Shown: positions 18,219-26,293 of the stretch, piece by piece
Layout of the letters: each line of letters starts with the position of its first letter
How positions within the stretch are numbered: position 1 is the first letter of the stretch
Source of the DNA: Nitrospira sp.
GTDB taxonomy: Bacteria > Nitrospirota > Nitrospiria > Nitrospirales > Nitrospiraceae
Direction of reading: 5' to 3'
Assembly (NCBI GenBank): GCA_024760545.1
Contig: CP060501.1
Span: forward strand, 1,587,501-1,651,500
Length of the DNA: 64,000 nt
Program-made: the position numbers and the translations under genes
The notes under the pieces: model-generated
The model's input: only the letters and a program-made list of their open reading frames with translations
Databases searched by the model: none
What the model was told of the DNA's origin: nothing

Positions 18219-19775
18219 ATGAGCTACGTGCTAGCATTTAAATTTTTGAATCATCCGACGCCGCATTTCCGATTTGCCGGAATATCCAAGGATATTTTAT
18301 TGGCACCGACTGAAGCCATCTGCCAGACGCTCTCCACCGAGGCTGCGCGCGATCGCTGTGCCGCCATCCGCACGCAGCTGTCTCTTGCCAATCTGTTTGG
18401 AGCTTCATCCACCGCCCCTCCTAAAGAAACAGCCTCAGACGTATCGGTGGTCAATTCCTGGCGAATCAGCCCCTGCCCGTTTTTCCTGTCTTCTGATCAG
18501 CTACAGTTCTTCACACAATTGGGCCCGCAACTCCTGTCGTTCTATCGAGGACTGAATCGGCTTTACAACGAGAGCGTCAAAGGAATTCAACCGGGCTGGG
18601 TCGCCGGCTACCTGGATCAGGGCAAGCCGGAAGCATTGGTCCAGTACAGCCGGATGAAACGATTTCGGGACGCATTGCCCGCCGTCATCCGGCCGGATAT
18701 CATTCCGACCCAAGACGGCATGGTCATTACCGAGCTCGATTCAGTTCCAGGGGGTATCGGGCTCACCGCCTGTCTCTCCCGCATCTATCACGATCTTGAC
18801 GGAGGTCGCTCCCAGATCATCGGCGGACGGGACGGCATGGTACGGGGCTTTGCCCGCATGCTGCGTTCCTACCGTGATCAGCGTGAGGGATGCGTTGCAA
18901 TTCTCGTCTCTGAAGAATCCAAAGACTATCGGCCGGAAATGTCTTGGCTAGCCGCTCAACTCCGCGAAGACGGAATTTCCGCTTGGTGCGTCGAACCACG
19001 GGACATTCGATTTACGGAAGACGGGCTTCGGCTCCAGACTGACCGTAGCGAGCAACCCATCGGCGTGGTCTACCGCTTTTACGAATTGTTCGACCTGCTG
19101 AACATTCCCAAGGCCGAGCTCGTCCAATATGCCGCCAAGAAAGGGTTGGTCTCCATGACACCACCCTACAAGCCGGCCCTGGAGGAAAAATCAGCCTTTG
19201 CGCTGCTTCACCATCCCATGCTTCGACCGTTCTGGGAAAAGGAACTCGGAGCCGACGGCATGCTCCATTTGAGTACGATCATGCCGAAGACCTGGGTGCT
19301 TGACCCAACCCCGCTTCCCGCCATCGCGACGATTCCCGACCTTCATGTGGGGAACCGTCCAGTGGCGCATTGGGCTGCTCTCGAGACGGCCACGCAGAAG
19401 GAACGGCATTTCGTCATCAAGCCTTCCGGATTTTCCGAACTGGCGTGGGGGAGTCGAGGCGTCTCGATCGGGCACGACATGCCGCAGGCCGAATGGACGC
19501 AAGCACTTCGCGAGGCGCTTACATCATTTTCTAGGACACCCTATATTTTGCAAGAATTTCATAAGGGGCGATTGTTTGAGATGAGCTTTATGGACGAGGA
19601 CCGAGGCACGATCGCACCTATGTCAGGCCGAGCGAGACTCTCTCCCTACTATTTTGTCTCAGAGGGGAGGACAGAACTAGCCGGTATTCTCGCGACGATC
19701 TGCCCTTCCGACAAAAAGATTCTTCATGGCATGAAGGACGCGATCATGGCTCCCTGCGCCCTTCTTCCCGACTGA
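18219..19775 (+). CDS. ATP-grasp-like protein (glutathionylspermidine-synthase-like)
   Basis: 518 residues from the ATG at 18219. No named family is certain. Features that suggest a circularly permuted ATP-grasp ligase: RPDIIPTQDGMVITELDSVPGG (dG..i.E.ds.PGG), a later YRFYELFDLLN segment, KKGLVSMTPPYKPALEEKSAFAL, HFVIKPSGFSELAWGSRGV (nucleotide-binding Lys and glycine loop) and YILQEFHKG near the C-terminus, followed by a basic, glycine-poor tail. Such proteins ligate amines or amino acids with ATP. It is divergent from the YkgJ-DUF2156 fusion with a 122-bp gap, so the two may share a control region. Confidence 0.6.
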   Translation: MSYVLAFKFLNHPTPHFRFAGISKDILLAPTEAICQTLSTEAARDRCAAIRTQLSLANLFGASSTAPPKETASDVSVVNSWRISPCPFFLSSDQLQFFTQLGPQLLSFYRGLNRLYNESVKGIQPGWVAGYLDQGKPEALVQYSRMKRFRDALPAVIRPDIIPTQDGMVITELDSVPGGIGLTACLSRIYHDLDGGRSQIIGGRDGMVRGFARMLRSYRDQREGCVAILVSEESKDYRPEMSWLAAQLREDGISAWCVEPRDIRFTEDGLRLQTDRSEQPIGVVYRFYELFDLLNIPKAELVQYAAKKGLVSMTPPYKPALEEKSAFALLHHPMLRPFWEKELGADGMLHLSTIMPKTWVLDPTPLPAIATIPDLHVGNRPVAHWAALETATQKERHFVIKPSGFSELAWGSRGVSIGHDMPQAEWTQALREALTSFSRTPYILQEFHKGRLFEMSFMDEDRGTIAPMSGRARLSPYYFVSEGRTELAGILATICPSDKKILHGMKDAIMAPCALLPD

Positions 19776-19842
19776 TGCATTCCCCGACAATAAACCTCAA
19801 AAAATGGGCGTTTCACTTTCCGGCTTTTCCTGGTAGCCTTAT

Positions 19843-20187
19843 ATGATTGTGACACTAACGCTTTTCCATGTTGATTGGTGTCCGGAGTGCGACGTCGTCC
19901 GCGAAAAGCTGGCCGAGTTGGGAGTGGCTTATGAAGCTGTCGTCGTGCCCGACATCAGACGAATGCGGACGCAAGTCTACGACGCGTCTGGTCAATATTA
20001 TGTGCCGGTCATCAAGGACGGAGATCTCGTTCTGACGGAAACCGCCGACATTCTGGCCTATCTGGATGAGCGATACGGAGCCCGCGCCGAAGGAGCCGCA
20101 TCATCGACACAGTTTCAGTCGCAGGCTCGAACGATGCCCGACGCGTCGGGCCCAGAGGACGAATTCCCTTCTTGCAGGATCAACTGA
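19843..20187 (+). CDS. Glutaredoxin-like thioredoxin-fold protein
   Basis: 114 residues. The N-terminal strand ends in FHVDWCPECDVVREKLAELG, so the redox motif is CPEC, followed by the cis-Pro segment YYVPVIKDGDLVLTETADILAYL, the glutathione-S-transferase N-terminal/glutaredoxin plan. The last 30 residues (after EGA) are polar and low in structure. It lies 17 nt before the KamA-type gene, so co-expression is likely. Acts in cytosolic thiol exchange; partner unknown. Confidence 0.85.
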   Translation: MIVTLTLFHVDWCPECDVVREKLAELGVAYEAVVVPDIRRMRTQVYDASGQYYVPVIKDGDLVLTETADILAYLDERYGARAEGAASSTQFQSQARTMPDASGPEDEFPSCRIN

Positions 20188-20204
20188 TTACCAAAGGACG
20201 ATTC

Positions 20205-21398
20205 ATGGAAGACTGGAGACAAGTCCTAGCGGAAAGTATCGTAAAGGCCAAAGATCTGGCGGATCGGTTCGGCCTCGACGAGAAGGAGGTGGAAGCGATC
20301 GTCGGCCCGTATCCTATGCGGATCACGCCAACCGTACTCGAGACGATCAAATCACCGGGGGATGCCATCTGGAAGCAGGTGATCCCAGACGCGGCGGAGT
20401 TGGACGACCTTGAAGCCGACGATGACCCACTCGAAGAAGATCTCATGAGCCCGGTACCCCATCTCGTGCACCGCTATCCGGACCGGGTCCTACTGATGGT
20501 CACCAACCAATGTCCGATCTACTGCCGGTTCTGCACCAGGAAACGGTTGGTCGGCAAACCTGGCTTCCTCAAGAAAGGCGAATTGGACCGCGCCATCCAG
20601 TATCTTCGCGAACACACGGAGGTGCGCGACGTCATTCTCTCGGGCGGTGACCCGCTCTTGCTCCCTGACCATCTTCTTGAACGTGTGCTGAAAGCGCTTC
20701 GGACAATTCCGCACCTGGAGCTCATACGGATTGGGTCACGAGTCCCCGGAACGTTGCCACAACGGATCACGCCGAAGCTCTGTGAGTTGGTAAAACAGTA
20801 CCATCCGATCTATATGAACCTACACTTCAACCATCCCGACGAACTCACCCCTGAAGTCAAAGCGGCCTGTGGCAGGCTCGCTGATGCCGGCGTCCCGTTG
20901 GGTGCCCAAACGGTTCTCCTCAAAGGGGTGAACGACGATCCGGAAATCATGAAACGCCTCGTCCATCAGCTGCTCCTCGCACGGGTGAAGCCCTATTACC
21001 TGTATCAAGCGGACCTGACGAAGGGCACCAATCATTTCCGGACCACGGTCGAAACCGGGCTGAATATCATTAAAGCCCTGCAAGGCCACACGAGTGGAAT
21101 GGCCGTGCCTCATTTTGTGATCGATGCACCCGGCGGCGGAGGGAAGATCCCCTTATTGCCGAACAATTACTTGGTACATCTTGATAAAGATGGCGCGCTT
21201 CTCCGTAATTACGAGAACAAATCGTTCCACTATCCGCAGCCCAAGACTGAGCACGGGCGTGAACTTCCGATGCTTGGTGCACGATCATCGCGTGATGATT
21301 CCGAAGAGGCCTATGTGGCCTGCGGTGATAGTTACCCTGATCGCGATGGCTATGCCGCCTGGGGCAACAGCTGCGGCGGAGATTCGGACGACCTGTGA
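20205..21398 (+). CDS. KamA-family radical SAM aminomutase (lysine 2,3-aminomutase-like)
   Basis: 397 residues from ATG 20205 (AAAGGA 6 nt upstream). The radical SAM cluster is CPIYCRFC (CxxxCxxC, about 103-110), followed by TRKRLVG and SGGDPLLL, which bind SAM. PGGGGKIPLLPNNY near 312 carries the PLP lysine as in lysine 2,3-aminomutase. Length is closer to free lysine aminomutase than to EpmB (about 340). It would turn L-lysine into L-beta-lysine, used for osmolytes or for protein modification. No lysine acetyltransferase (ablB) or EF-P gene is next to it, so the role is open. The polar tail after residue 345 is unusual (SSRDDSEEAY..., two Cys). Confidence 0.9.
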   Translation: MEDWRQVLAESIVKAKDLADRFGLDEKEVEAIVGPYPMRITPTVLETIKSPGDAIWKQVIPDAAELDDLEADDDPLEEDLMSPVPHLVHRYPDRVLLMVTNQCPIYCRFCTRKRLVGKPGFLKKGELDRAIQYLREHTEVRDVILSGGDPLLLPDHLLERVLKALRTIPHLELIRIGSRVPGTLPQRITPKLCELVKQYHPIYMNLHFNHPDELTPEVKAACGRLADAGVPLGAQTVLLKGVNDDPEIMKRLVHQLLLARVKPYYLYQADLTKGTNHFRTTVETGLNIIKALQGHTSGMAVPHFVIDAPGGGGKIPLLPNNYLVHLDKDGALLRNYENKSFHYPQPKTEHGRELPMLGARSSRDDSEEAYVACGDSYPDRDGYAAWGNSCGGDSDDL

Positions 21399-22552
21399 CA
21401 ACTCATTCACGCCGGGCCGGTATTCTTCCCTATCAAGACATCAAACGGCTGATCGCGAACAAAGCCATCAGTGCCTCTCCCGCAGTTGAAGACAGGCAGA
21501 TCCAACCGGCCAGCCTTGATCTCCGTCTGGGCCGTAAAGCCTATCGGCTTATCAGCAGCTTCTTGCCGGAACTCTCGGCCATTTCTTCCAGATTGAATGT
21601 GCTGGATTTCTATCAATCGGACCTCGTGATGTATGAGATGGACCTGACCGACGGTGCCATTCTGGAAAAGGGCCATGTCTATCTCGTTCCGTTGCTGGAA
21701 CAGTTGGCTCTGCCGAAGACAATTCGTGCACGGGCAAATCCAAAAAGCACGACGGGTCGTCTGGATGTGTTCACTCGTGTGGTCACCGATCTCACGGCCG
21801 GATTTGATGAAATCCGGGCCGGCTACCGGGGCCGGCTCTTCCTGGAAGTGGTTCCACGCTCGTTTGCCATCAAGGTGCGCACTGGGCAGTCGCTGAACCA
21901 AATTCGATTTGTCTGTGGCGAGTCTACCGTTTCGGACCGAACTCTTCAGACGCTTCATCGGAGCACGCCGTTGCTGTATCACAATGTGACCTCCGGTAAG
22001 ATCATCAGCAGCCGAGACTTTCGCGCTGAACGAGGGTTGTTCCTCCGCATCGATCTGAAAGGCACGGATCAAGCCGACTCCCGTGTGATTGGGTACCGCG
22101 CGAAAAAGAACAGCCACGTTATCGACCTTGCCAAAGTCGGCCACTATGCGGCGGCCGATTTTTGGGAACCGCTCCATCGTCATCGCCATGACAGTTTGCT
22201 ATTGGAGCCGGAAGAGTTCTATATCCTTGCTTCGAAGGAACGCATCTGCGTGCCGGCTGGCTATGCGGCTGAAATGGTTGCCTATGAAGCGGCCTGTGGA
22301 GAGCTGCGGACCCACTATGCCGGTTTCTTCGACCCAGGCTTCGGCTATGGGTCGAAAGGAGAGATCAAAGGCACACAAGTCGTGCTGGAGGTTCGCCCCC
22401 ACGACGTGCCATTCTTGATCCATGACGGACAGACTTTTTTCAAGGTCGTCTATGACAAGATGATGGGACTGCCAACACAACTCTACGGATCATTACTGGG
22501 ATCATCCTATCAACAACAAACGTTGACGCTCAGTAAGCATTTCAAAGTCTGA
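21395..22552 (+). CDS. dcd: 2'-deoxycytidine 5'-triphosphate deaminase, two-domain type
   Basis: 385 residues, about twice the length of a normal Dcd, as in the long DCD family. The first half has IQPASLDLRLG and the core ARANPKSTTGRLDVFTRVVTDL, then GYRGRLFLEVVPRS. The second half repeats a dUTPase-like fold with HYAGFFDPGFGYGSKG and VLEVRPHDVPFLIHDGQTFFKVVYDKM. Cytosolic, supplies dUTP and then dTMP. Start is GTG at 21395 (GTGACAACT), overlapping the KamA stop as GTGA, so it is coupled to it. Gene symbol rests on family resemblance. Confidence 0.88.
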   Translation: MTTHSRRAGILPYQDIKRLIANKAISASPAVEDRQIQPASLDLRLGRKAYRLISSFLPELSAISSRLNVLDFYQSDLVMYEMDLTDGAILEKGHVYLVPLLEQLALPKTIRARANPKSTTGRLDVFTRVVTDLTAGFDEIRAGYRGRLFLEVVPRSFAIKVRTGQSLNQIRFVCGESTVSDRTLQTLHRSTPLLYHNVTSGKIISSRDFRAERGLFLRIDLKGTDQADSRVIGYRAKKNSHVIDLAKVGHYAAADFWEPLHRHRHDSLLLEPEEFYILASKERICVPAGYAAEMVAYEAACGELRTHYAGFFDPGFGYGSKGEIKGTQVVLEVRPHDVPFLIHDGQTFFKVVYDKMMGLPTQLYGSLLGSSYQQQTLTLSKHFKV

Positions 22553-22554
22553 TC

Positions 22555-22968
22555 ATGACTCCATCCGACCTGCCACCTCATCAAGATGAGTCGCTGAAGC
22601 CGTCGCCTCCGACCGAACCGGGCGAGCAAGATGGTGGGAGCGATCACCAAGTGCATGTCATCGGCTTGATGGTCGGCACGGCGTTGATGTTTATCGGCTT
22701 TCTCAATGTGTTTCTGTCCATCAGCGGCGGCTTCGAAATCAATGTCGTCCCGTTTCTCATTTATTTCTGCGGCTTGACGATATGGGCCAATGCGGCCATC
22801 GAAACTCCGACTATCCGTTATGGGGTCATGGGCCTTGCGATCGCGTTAGCCTTGGGCCTTTTTCAATATGGGGAAGTCCTGTTTTGGCACAAGCAGGTCA
22901 TCTTCTGGGCAACCATCATCATCGTCATGTACTTCATGTTCGTCGAGCCCAAGAAACCTACAACGTGA
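22555..22968 (+). CDS. Small four-helix membrane protein
   Basis: 137 residues. A polar, proline-rich N-terminus (about 1-35) precedes four hydrophobic segments: VIGLMVGTALMFIGFLNVF, NVVPFLIYFCGLTIWANAA, YGVMGLAIALALGLFQYG and VIFWATIIIVMYFMFVE. No known catalytic residues. It starts 2 nt after the dcd stop, so it is in the same transcription unit. Family not recognised; a conserved inner-membrane protein is likely. Confidence 0.78.
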   Translation: MTPSDLPPHQDESLKPSPPTEPGEQDGGSDHQVHVIGLMVGTALMFIGFLNVFLSISGGFEINVVPFLIYFCGLTIWANAAIETPTIRYGVMGLAIALALGLFQYGEVLFWHKQVIFWATIIIVMYFMFVEPKKPTT

Positions 22969-22976
22969 TCTCCTCG

Positions 22977-23081
22977 ATGACGTTATCCGTCATCATTCAA
23001 ACTCTGAACGAAGAGAGCACACTCGCCCGGACGCCGGCATGCCTATCGGCCTCGGACATCCACGAAATGATCAGTGAGTAG
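22977..23081 (+). pseudogene. Truncated TIGR04283-type glycosyltransferase 2 remnant
   Basis: 34 codons and a TAG. The start MTLSVIIQTLNEESTLART matches the first strand of family-2 glycosyltransferases of the TIGR04283 kind (SVIIPTLNE...). After ACLSASDIHEMIS, where the family continues HEVIVVDGGS, the frame stops. The rest of the gene (about 200 codons) is absent. The next gene, 6 nt on, is its normal partner TIGR04282. A deletion has removed the body of the enzyme, leaving a leader-like remnant; it is too short to be functional. Confidence 0.7.
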
Positions 23082-23087
23082 AAAAGA

Positions 23088-23861
23088 ATGCCGAACCCTC
23101 GTGTCAGCACTCAGCCCGCATCGTCTGCTCAGCGAGACGAGCATCCGACGCTCCGTACTGCATTGGTGATATTCGCCAAGGCACCGATTCCCGGCCAGGT
23201 GATGACGCGCCTCTGTCCGCCACTCACTGCCGACGAAGCGGCTACCCTGCACGGCAGTTTCGTACTCGACACGCTCGAACGTACAAAGGCCGCGGTCGGG
23301 AAGCCGCCGATCGAACGCTACCTAGCCTGCGCGCCATCTTCCACCCACGTGTTTTTCAAAATTCTGGAGGAGCGGCACGGTGTGAAGTTGATCGACCAAG
23401 TCGGCCACGACCTCGGTACACGCATGAACCAAGCTGTTGCAACACTGTTCGCCGGAGGATACCGGCGGGTGATCGTGATCGGGACGGACGCGCCGACGCT
23501 TCCGCTCGACCGTTTCAAACAAGCACTTACCCAGCTGGGAAATCACGATGTCGTGCTCGGTCCCGCGTTTGACGGAGGTTATTATCTCATCGGCCTGAAA
23601 CGGACATGCCCCGAGCTCTTCGCTGATATTCCCTGGTCGTCTGAGCACGTGCTCAGACTCACCCAAGAGAAAGCGGCCACGCTCGGACTCACGACCGCCT
23701 TGATCGAGCCTTGGCGTGAGATCGATACCGTTGACGATCTTCAGGCCCTCATCGAGACAAGCATCGTTGACGGCAAGAAGCCCAAGAATGATCGGGCCTT
23801 TTCAAGTCGTACCACCGGCGTACTGCAACTACTCGCCAAACGACTGAGTTTAAGAGCATAA
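23088..23861 (+). CDS. TIGR04282/DUF2064 family glycosyltransferase-like protein
   Basis: 257 residues. ALVIFAKAPIPGQVMTRLCPPLTADEAATL is the signature of DUF2064 proteins, which are distant nucleotidyl/glycosyltransferase folds; VIVIGTDAPTLPLDRF holds the DxP-type acidic motif and DGGYYLIGLKR the other acidic loop. The family is listed with arsenosugar and related sugar biosynthesis, but no arsenic genes lie here. The normal upstream partner (TIGR04283) is reduced to a remnant. The ribosome site is weak, so the true start may lie slightly downstream. Cytosolic. Confidence 0.85.
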   Translation: MPNPRVSTQPASSAQRDEHPTLRTALVIFAKAPIPGQVMTRLCPPLTADEAATLHGSFVLDTLERTKAAVGKPPIERYLACAPSSTHVFFKILEERHGVKLIDQVGHDLGTRMNQAVATLFAGGYRRVIVIGTDAPTLPLDRFKQALTQLGNHDVVLGPAFDGGYYLIGLKRTCPELFADIPWSSEHVLRLTQEKAATLGLTTALIEPWREIDTVDDLQALIETSIVDGKKPKNDRAFSSRTTGVLQLLAKRLSLRA

Positions 23862-23894
23862 TGCGCGAGGTCTTCATCGGCCAAAGGTGTTCTT

Positions 23895-24629
23895 ATGGAT
23901 GAACGTGTAGCACTCATTACCGGAGGGGCTAAAGGCATCGCACGCGGGATCGCGCTCGACCTCGCCGCCCGGCATTGGAAGATTGCCTTCTGCTATCGGA
24001 ACAGCGAAGCAGCGGCACAGACAACGGCACAGGATATCACGCGGCAAGGAGGGCAGGCGCTGGCGATTCGCTGCGATGTCTCAGACCCCATAGCCGCCAA
24101 GAATCTGGTAGCACAGGTAGAAAAAGACTGGGGGCGGATCGACGTCCTGGTCAACGGAGCCGGTCCTTATCACCGAGTGAACATATTCGACGAGACGATC
24201 GAGGGGTGGAACGAGATGTTCGACGGCAATCTGCACCCTATTTTCTATCTTGCGCAAGCTGTCGCGCCAGGCATGAAAGCCCGCAAAACCGGTCGGATCA
24301 TCAGTTTCAGTATGGCCAATGCGGACCAGATGGAAGCGCAGGCCGACGTCACCGCCCACTATATCGCCAAAGCCGGAGTGCTCATCCTCACGCGCACGTT
24401 GGCCAAACTATTGGCGCCATATGGCATTACTGTCAATGCCATCTCGCCCGGCTTCATCGACTCGGGCAGCGCACCGCCGCAGGAACTTGCAGCCATGACG
24501 AAACGCATTCCGGCCGGCTACATCGGTACAGTTGAGGACACCGTTGCAGCTGTCCGTTACCTGCTCAGCGAGGACGCACGGTATGTGAATGGTGCGAATA
24601 TTCAAATCAGCGGGGCGTGGGGAATCTAG
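23895..24629 (+). CDS. SDR family oxidoreductase
   Basis: 244 residues. TGGAKGIARGIA (TGxxxGxG) at residues 9-20, FCYRNSEAA after strand 2 (suggests NADP), VNGAGP (NNAG variant), catalytic Ser in SFSMAN, and YIAKAG (YxxxK). The C-terminus ends in NGANIQISGAWGI, as in FabG-like reductases. FabG-like or pteridine-reductase-like activity is possible; no fatty acid or folate genes are adjacent. It follows the TIGR04282 gene after 33 bp. Confidence 0.9.
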   Translation: MDERVALITGGAKGIARGIALDLAARHWKIAFCYRNSEAAAQTTAQDITRQGGQALAIRCDVSDPIAAKNLVAQVEKDWGRIDVLVNGAGPYHRVNIFDETIEGWNEMFDGNLHPIFYLAQAVAPGMKARKTGRIISFSMANADQMEAQADVTAHYIAKAGVLILTRTLAKLLAPYGITVNAISPGFIDSGSAPPQELAAMTKRIPAGYIGTVEDTVAAVRYLLSEDARYVNGANIQISGAWGI

Positions 24630-24642
24630 AAGGGAGGGCTGG

Positions 24643-25047
24643 ATGCTATCGGATCAGGAACGGGAGAAGCATCGTCGATTCGTTCAGGCACTCCAACATG
24701 AGCATCTCACGTGTACCAAACCCGGCTGCGGGGGAGCGATGGCGATCACCGATCATACTCCGCACAGCGCCCGCATCAAGACATACGAAGCGGCATGCGA
24801 GCGTTGTCACACGATCGAGAAAATCACCGGCAAGGAAGAACACCAGCCGTCGTGGGACGTGGCCTCCATCACCTTGATGGCGGAAACGCATCTCCTTCAC
24901 GAACAACCGGCGTGCCCCTACGACGATACACCCATCACTTTCATTTCCTTACCCAATCCTCGCCGAAAAGCCCGATACCGTCTCTTGTGCTACTACTGTG
25001 GCCGCCACACTGAAATGAACTGGCCGCCACCGGAAGCGAAAGGGTAA
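24643..25047 (+). CDS. Four-cysteine-pair zinc-ribbon protein
   Basis: 134 residues from ATG 24643 (GGAGG 5 nt upstream). Cysteine pairs CTKPGC, CERC, a lone C in ACPYDDT and CYYC are spread over the length, giving the look of one or two zinc ribbons with a helical N-terminus (EREKHRRFVQALQHEHL). No nucleic-acid motif or catalytic site is recognisable. Function unknown. It is downstream of the SDR gene by 13 bp. Confidence 0.7.
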   Translation: MLSDQEREKHRRFVQALQHEHLTCTKPGCGGAMAITDHTPHSARIKTYEAACERCHTIEKITGKEEHQPSWDVASITLMAETHLLHEQPACPYDDTPITFISLPNPRRKARYRLLCYYCGRHTEMNWPPPEAKG

Positions 25048-25077
25048 CAAATACTCGCAGCTAGCGACGTGGTCCAA

Positions 25078-25113
25078 GGGAGATGGCGGTGCCACGTTGG
25101 CCATCCATCTCCC
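25078..25113. terminator. Possible bidirectional terminator hairpin
   Basis: GGGAGATGG (25078-25086) pairs with CCATCTCCC (25105-25113) around an 18-nt loop that itself contains GTGCC/GGCC. It lies between two convergent genes (stops at 25047 on plus, 25133 on minus). There is no strong U-tract on either side, so termination is only suggested by position and pairing. Confidence 0.4.
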
Positions 25114-25132
25114 CTGAAACCATAGCTGGAGT

Positions 25133-25612
25133 CTACCGGTCCGCAATTCCTGGCGCGAGGACCAAGTTGACCGGAAGCTTCTCGTCTAGCGTATATGGGC
25201 TAGCTCTGTTTTCCTTGACCCATCGCTTCTCCGCCACAGATTCGAAGGGGGCAGGCAGCTCCCCTTGAAGCGACCACAGGTCAAAGGGTGTCTCATCTAT
25301 GGATATCTCCCAGTCATATCCTCTGTCCTTCACAAAGGGAGCAATCACTTTATCCAGTGTCTTGACCCACCATTCTCTCAGAATCGGACCGGGCAGCGTC
25401 CTGGCGATTTGATCGACCTTGAATCGCACAAATCGGTCATTCGGTTCGCCGCCCACAAAGCACGAACCCTTGGGTACTTCCTCGAAGATATGGACGACAT
25501 AGAACTTCGGTAAGGGAATGCTTGCGTACACCTCCGTGATGCGCTTAGCCATTTCCCTCTTGTCTTCAGCCGTATACGCTCCCGCCGGATGATAGACTTT
25601 CCACAATGGCAT
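25133..25612 (-). CDS. Tautomerase superfamily protein, cis-CaaD-like
   Basis: 159 residues from ATG 25612, with GAGGAGGG about 8 nt upstream. The start MPLWKVYHPAGAYTAEDKREMAKRIT puts Pro at position 2, the catalytic N-terminal proline of tautomerases once Met is removed. FYVVHIFEEVPKGSCFVGGE follows the fused 2 x 60-residue plan of cis-CaaD-like proteins. The natural substrate is unknown. Cytosolic. The promoter side faces a palindrome and a MarR-like gene on the other strand, a typical regulator/target arrangement. Confidence 0.85.
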   Translation of the reverse strand: MPLWKVYHPAGAYTAEDKREMAKRITEVYASIPLPKFYVVHIFEEVPKGSCFVGGEPNDRFVRFKVDQIARTLPGPILREWWVKTLDKVIAPFVKDRGYDWEISIDETPFDLWSLQGELPAPFESVAEKRWVKENRASPYTLDEKLPVNLVLAPGIADR

Positions 25613-25801
25613 CGTTCTTCCCTCCTCATCTGTTGAGCACATGATATATCAACGGTGGCCTCGTAAAAGCTCACCTGTCCCTCTTCAACTAAACGACTCT
25701 TCTAGGTCGCTCACTTATTGATGATGTCTCCTCAACCGAGAGCGTTTCTTTCCTGACAAGAACTCTAGCCATTGCTCGCTTATCAATTGCGAAGCCTCTC
25801 C

Positions 25802-25827
25802 TATATATGGGCATATGCCCCTATATA
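25802..25827. promoter_or_regulatory. 26-bp near-perfect palindrome, candidate operator
   Basis: TATATA T GGGCAT | ATGCCC C TATATA: 13-bp arms with one mismatch (25808/25821). It lies between the divergently transcribed tautomerase (start 25612) and MarR-like gene (start 25940), 112 bp before the latter. MarR dimers bind palindromes of similar size, so this is the natural operator for the adjacent regulator, or for another one if that protein no longer binds DNA. The inner GGGCATATGCCC is a perfect 12-mer. Confidence 0.55.
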
Positions 25828-25861
25828 TCACCGTGTATTTGCCGTGTCAAACTCTTTATGT

Positions 25862-25871
25862 AGGAGGTGAT
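25862..25871 (+). promoter_or_regulatory. Ten-base anti-SD complement without an obvious gene; TATAAT box nearby
   Basis: AGGAGGTGAT is a full complement to the 16S rRNA 3' end, stronger than nearly every other ribosome site here. The next ATG (25883) is 11 nt on and opens only ten codons (MVWHVWAGLE, then TAG). TATAAT at 25879-25884 overlaps that ATG and could be the -10 of the MarR gene, though I find no good -35 17 nt before it. Remnant of an earlier start, a leader peptide, or chance. Confidence 0.35.
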
Positions 25872-25939
25872 TCAGTCATATAATGGTGTGGCATGTTTGG
25901 GCCGGCTTAGAATAGACCATCGATTGACGCGTATGAACA

Positions 25940-26293
25940 ATGACTGATCATCTGTCGTTTCAATCTCCCTGCTACTGCGCTGAATTGCGAAAGGCCTCAC
26001 GTCGTGTCTCGCTCATCTATGACGCTCGGCTGAAGGCGAGCGGGCTCAGAACGAGTCAGTTTTCTTTACTCGCTGAAATTGCCCGAGATCGTCCTGTACC
26101 TCCGACTATGAATGAACTGTCAAATTATCTTGTGATGGACCGTTCAACGCTGGGGCATAACCTGCGTCCTCTTCTACGTAAGGGACTTGTGGCCTTGCAG
26201 CAGGAATATGAGCAAGCATTGGGAGAAGGAGAAGCCGTATCACTCAGGACTACGCTCCACAAATTATGTAGATCGAGACTCCTAAAAAGTTGA
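25940..26293 (+). CDS. MarR-family regulator with wing region deleted
   Basis: 117 residues, against the usual 140-160. The N-terminal dimer helix, GLRTSQFSLLAEIA (helix 2) and the recognition helix region NELSNYLVMDRSTLGHNLRPLLRKGLVAL are present. At that point the family continues with the beta wing (DRRSR...) and helix 5, but here the frame jumps directly to QQEYEQALGEGEAVSLRTTL, the family's C-terminal helix. About 38 residues are lost in frame. The protein should still dimerise; its DNA binding would be weakened. There is no ribosome site before the ATG. Near the palindrome at 25802-25827. Confidence 0.75.
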   Translation: MTDHLSFQSPCYCAELRKASRRVSLIYDARLKASGLRTSQFSLLAEIARDRPVPPTMNELSNYLVMDRSTLGHNLRPLLRKGLVALQQEYEQALGEGEAVSLRTTLHKLCRSRLLKS

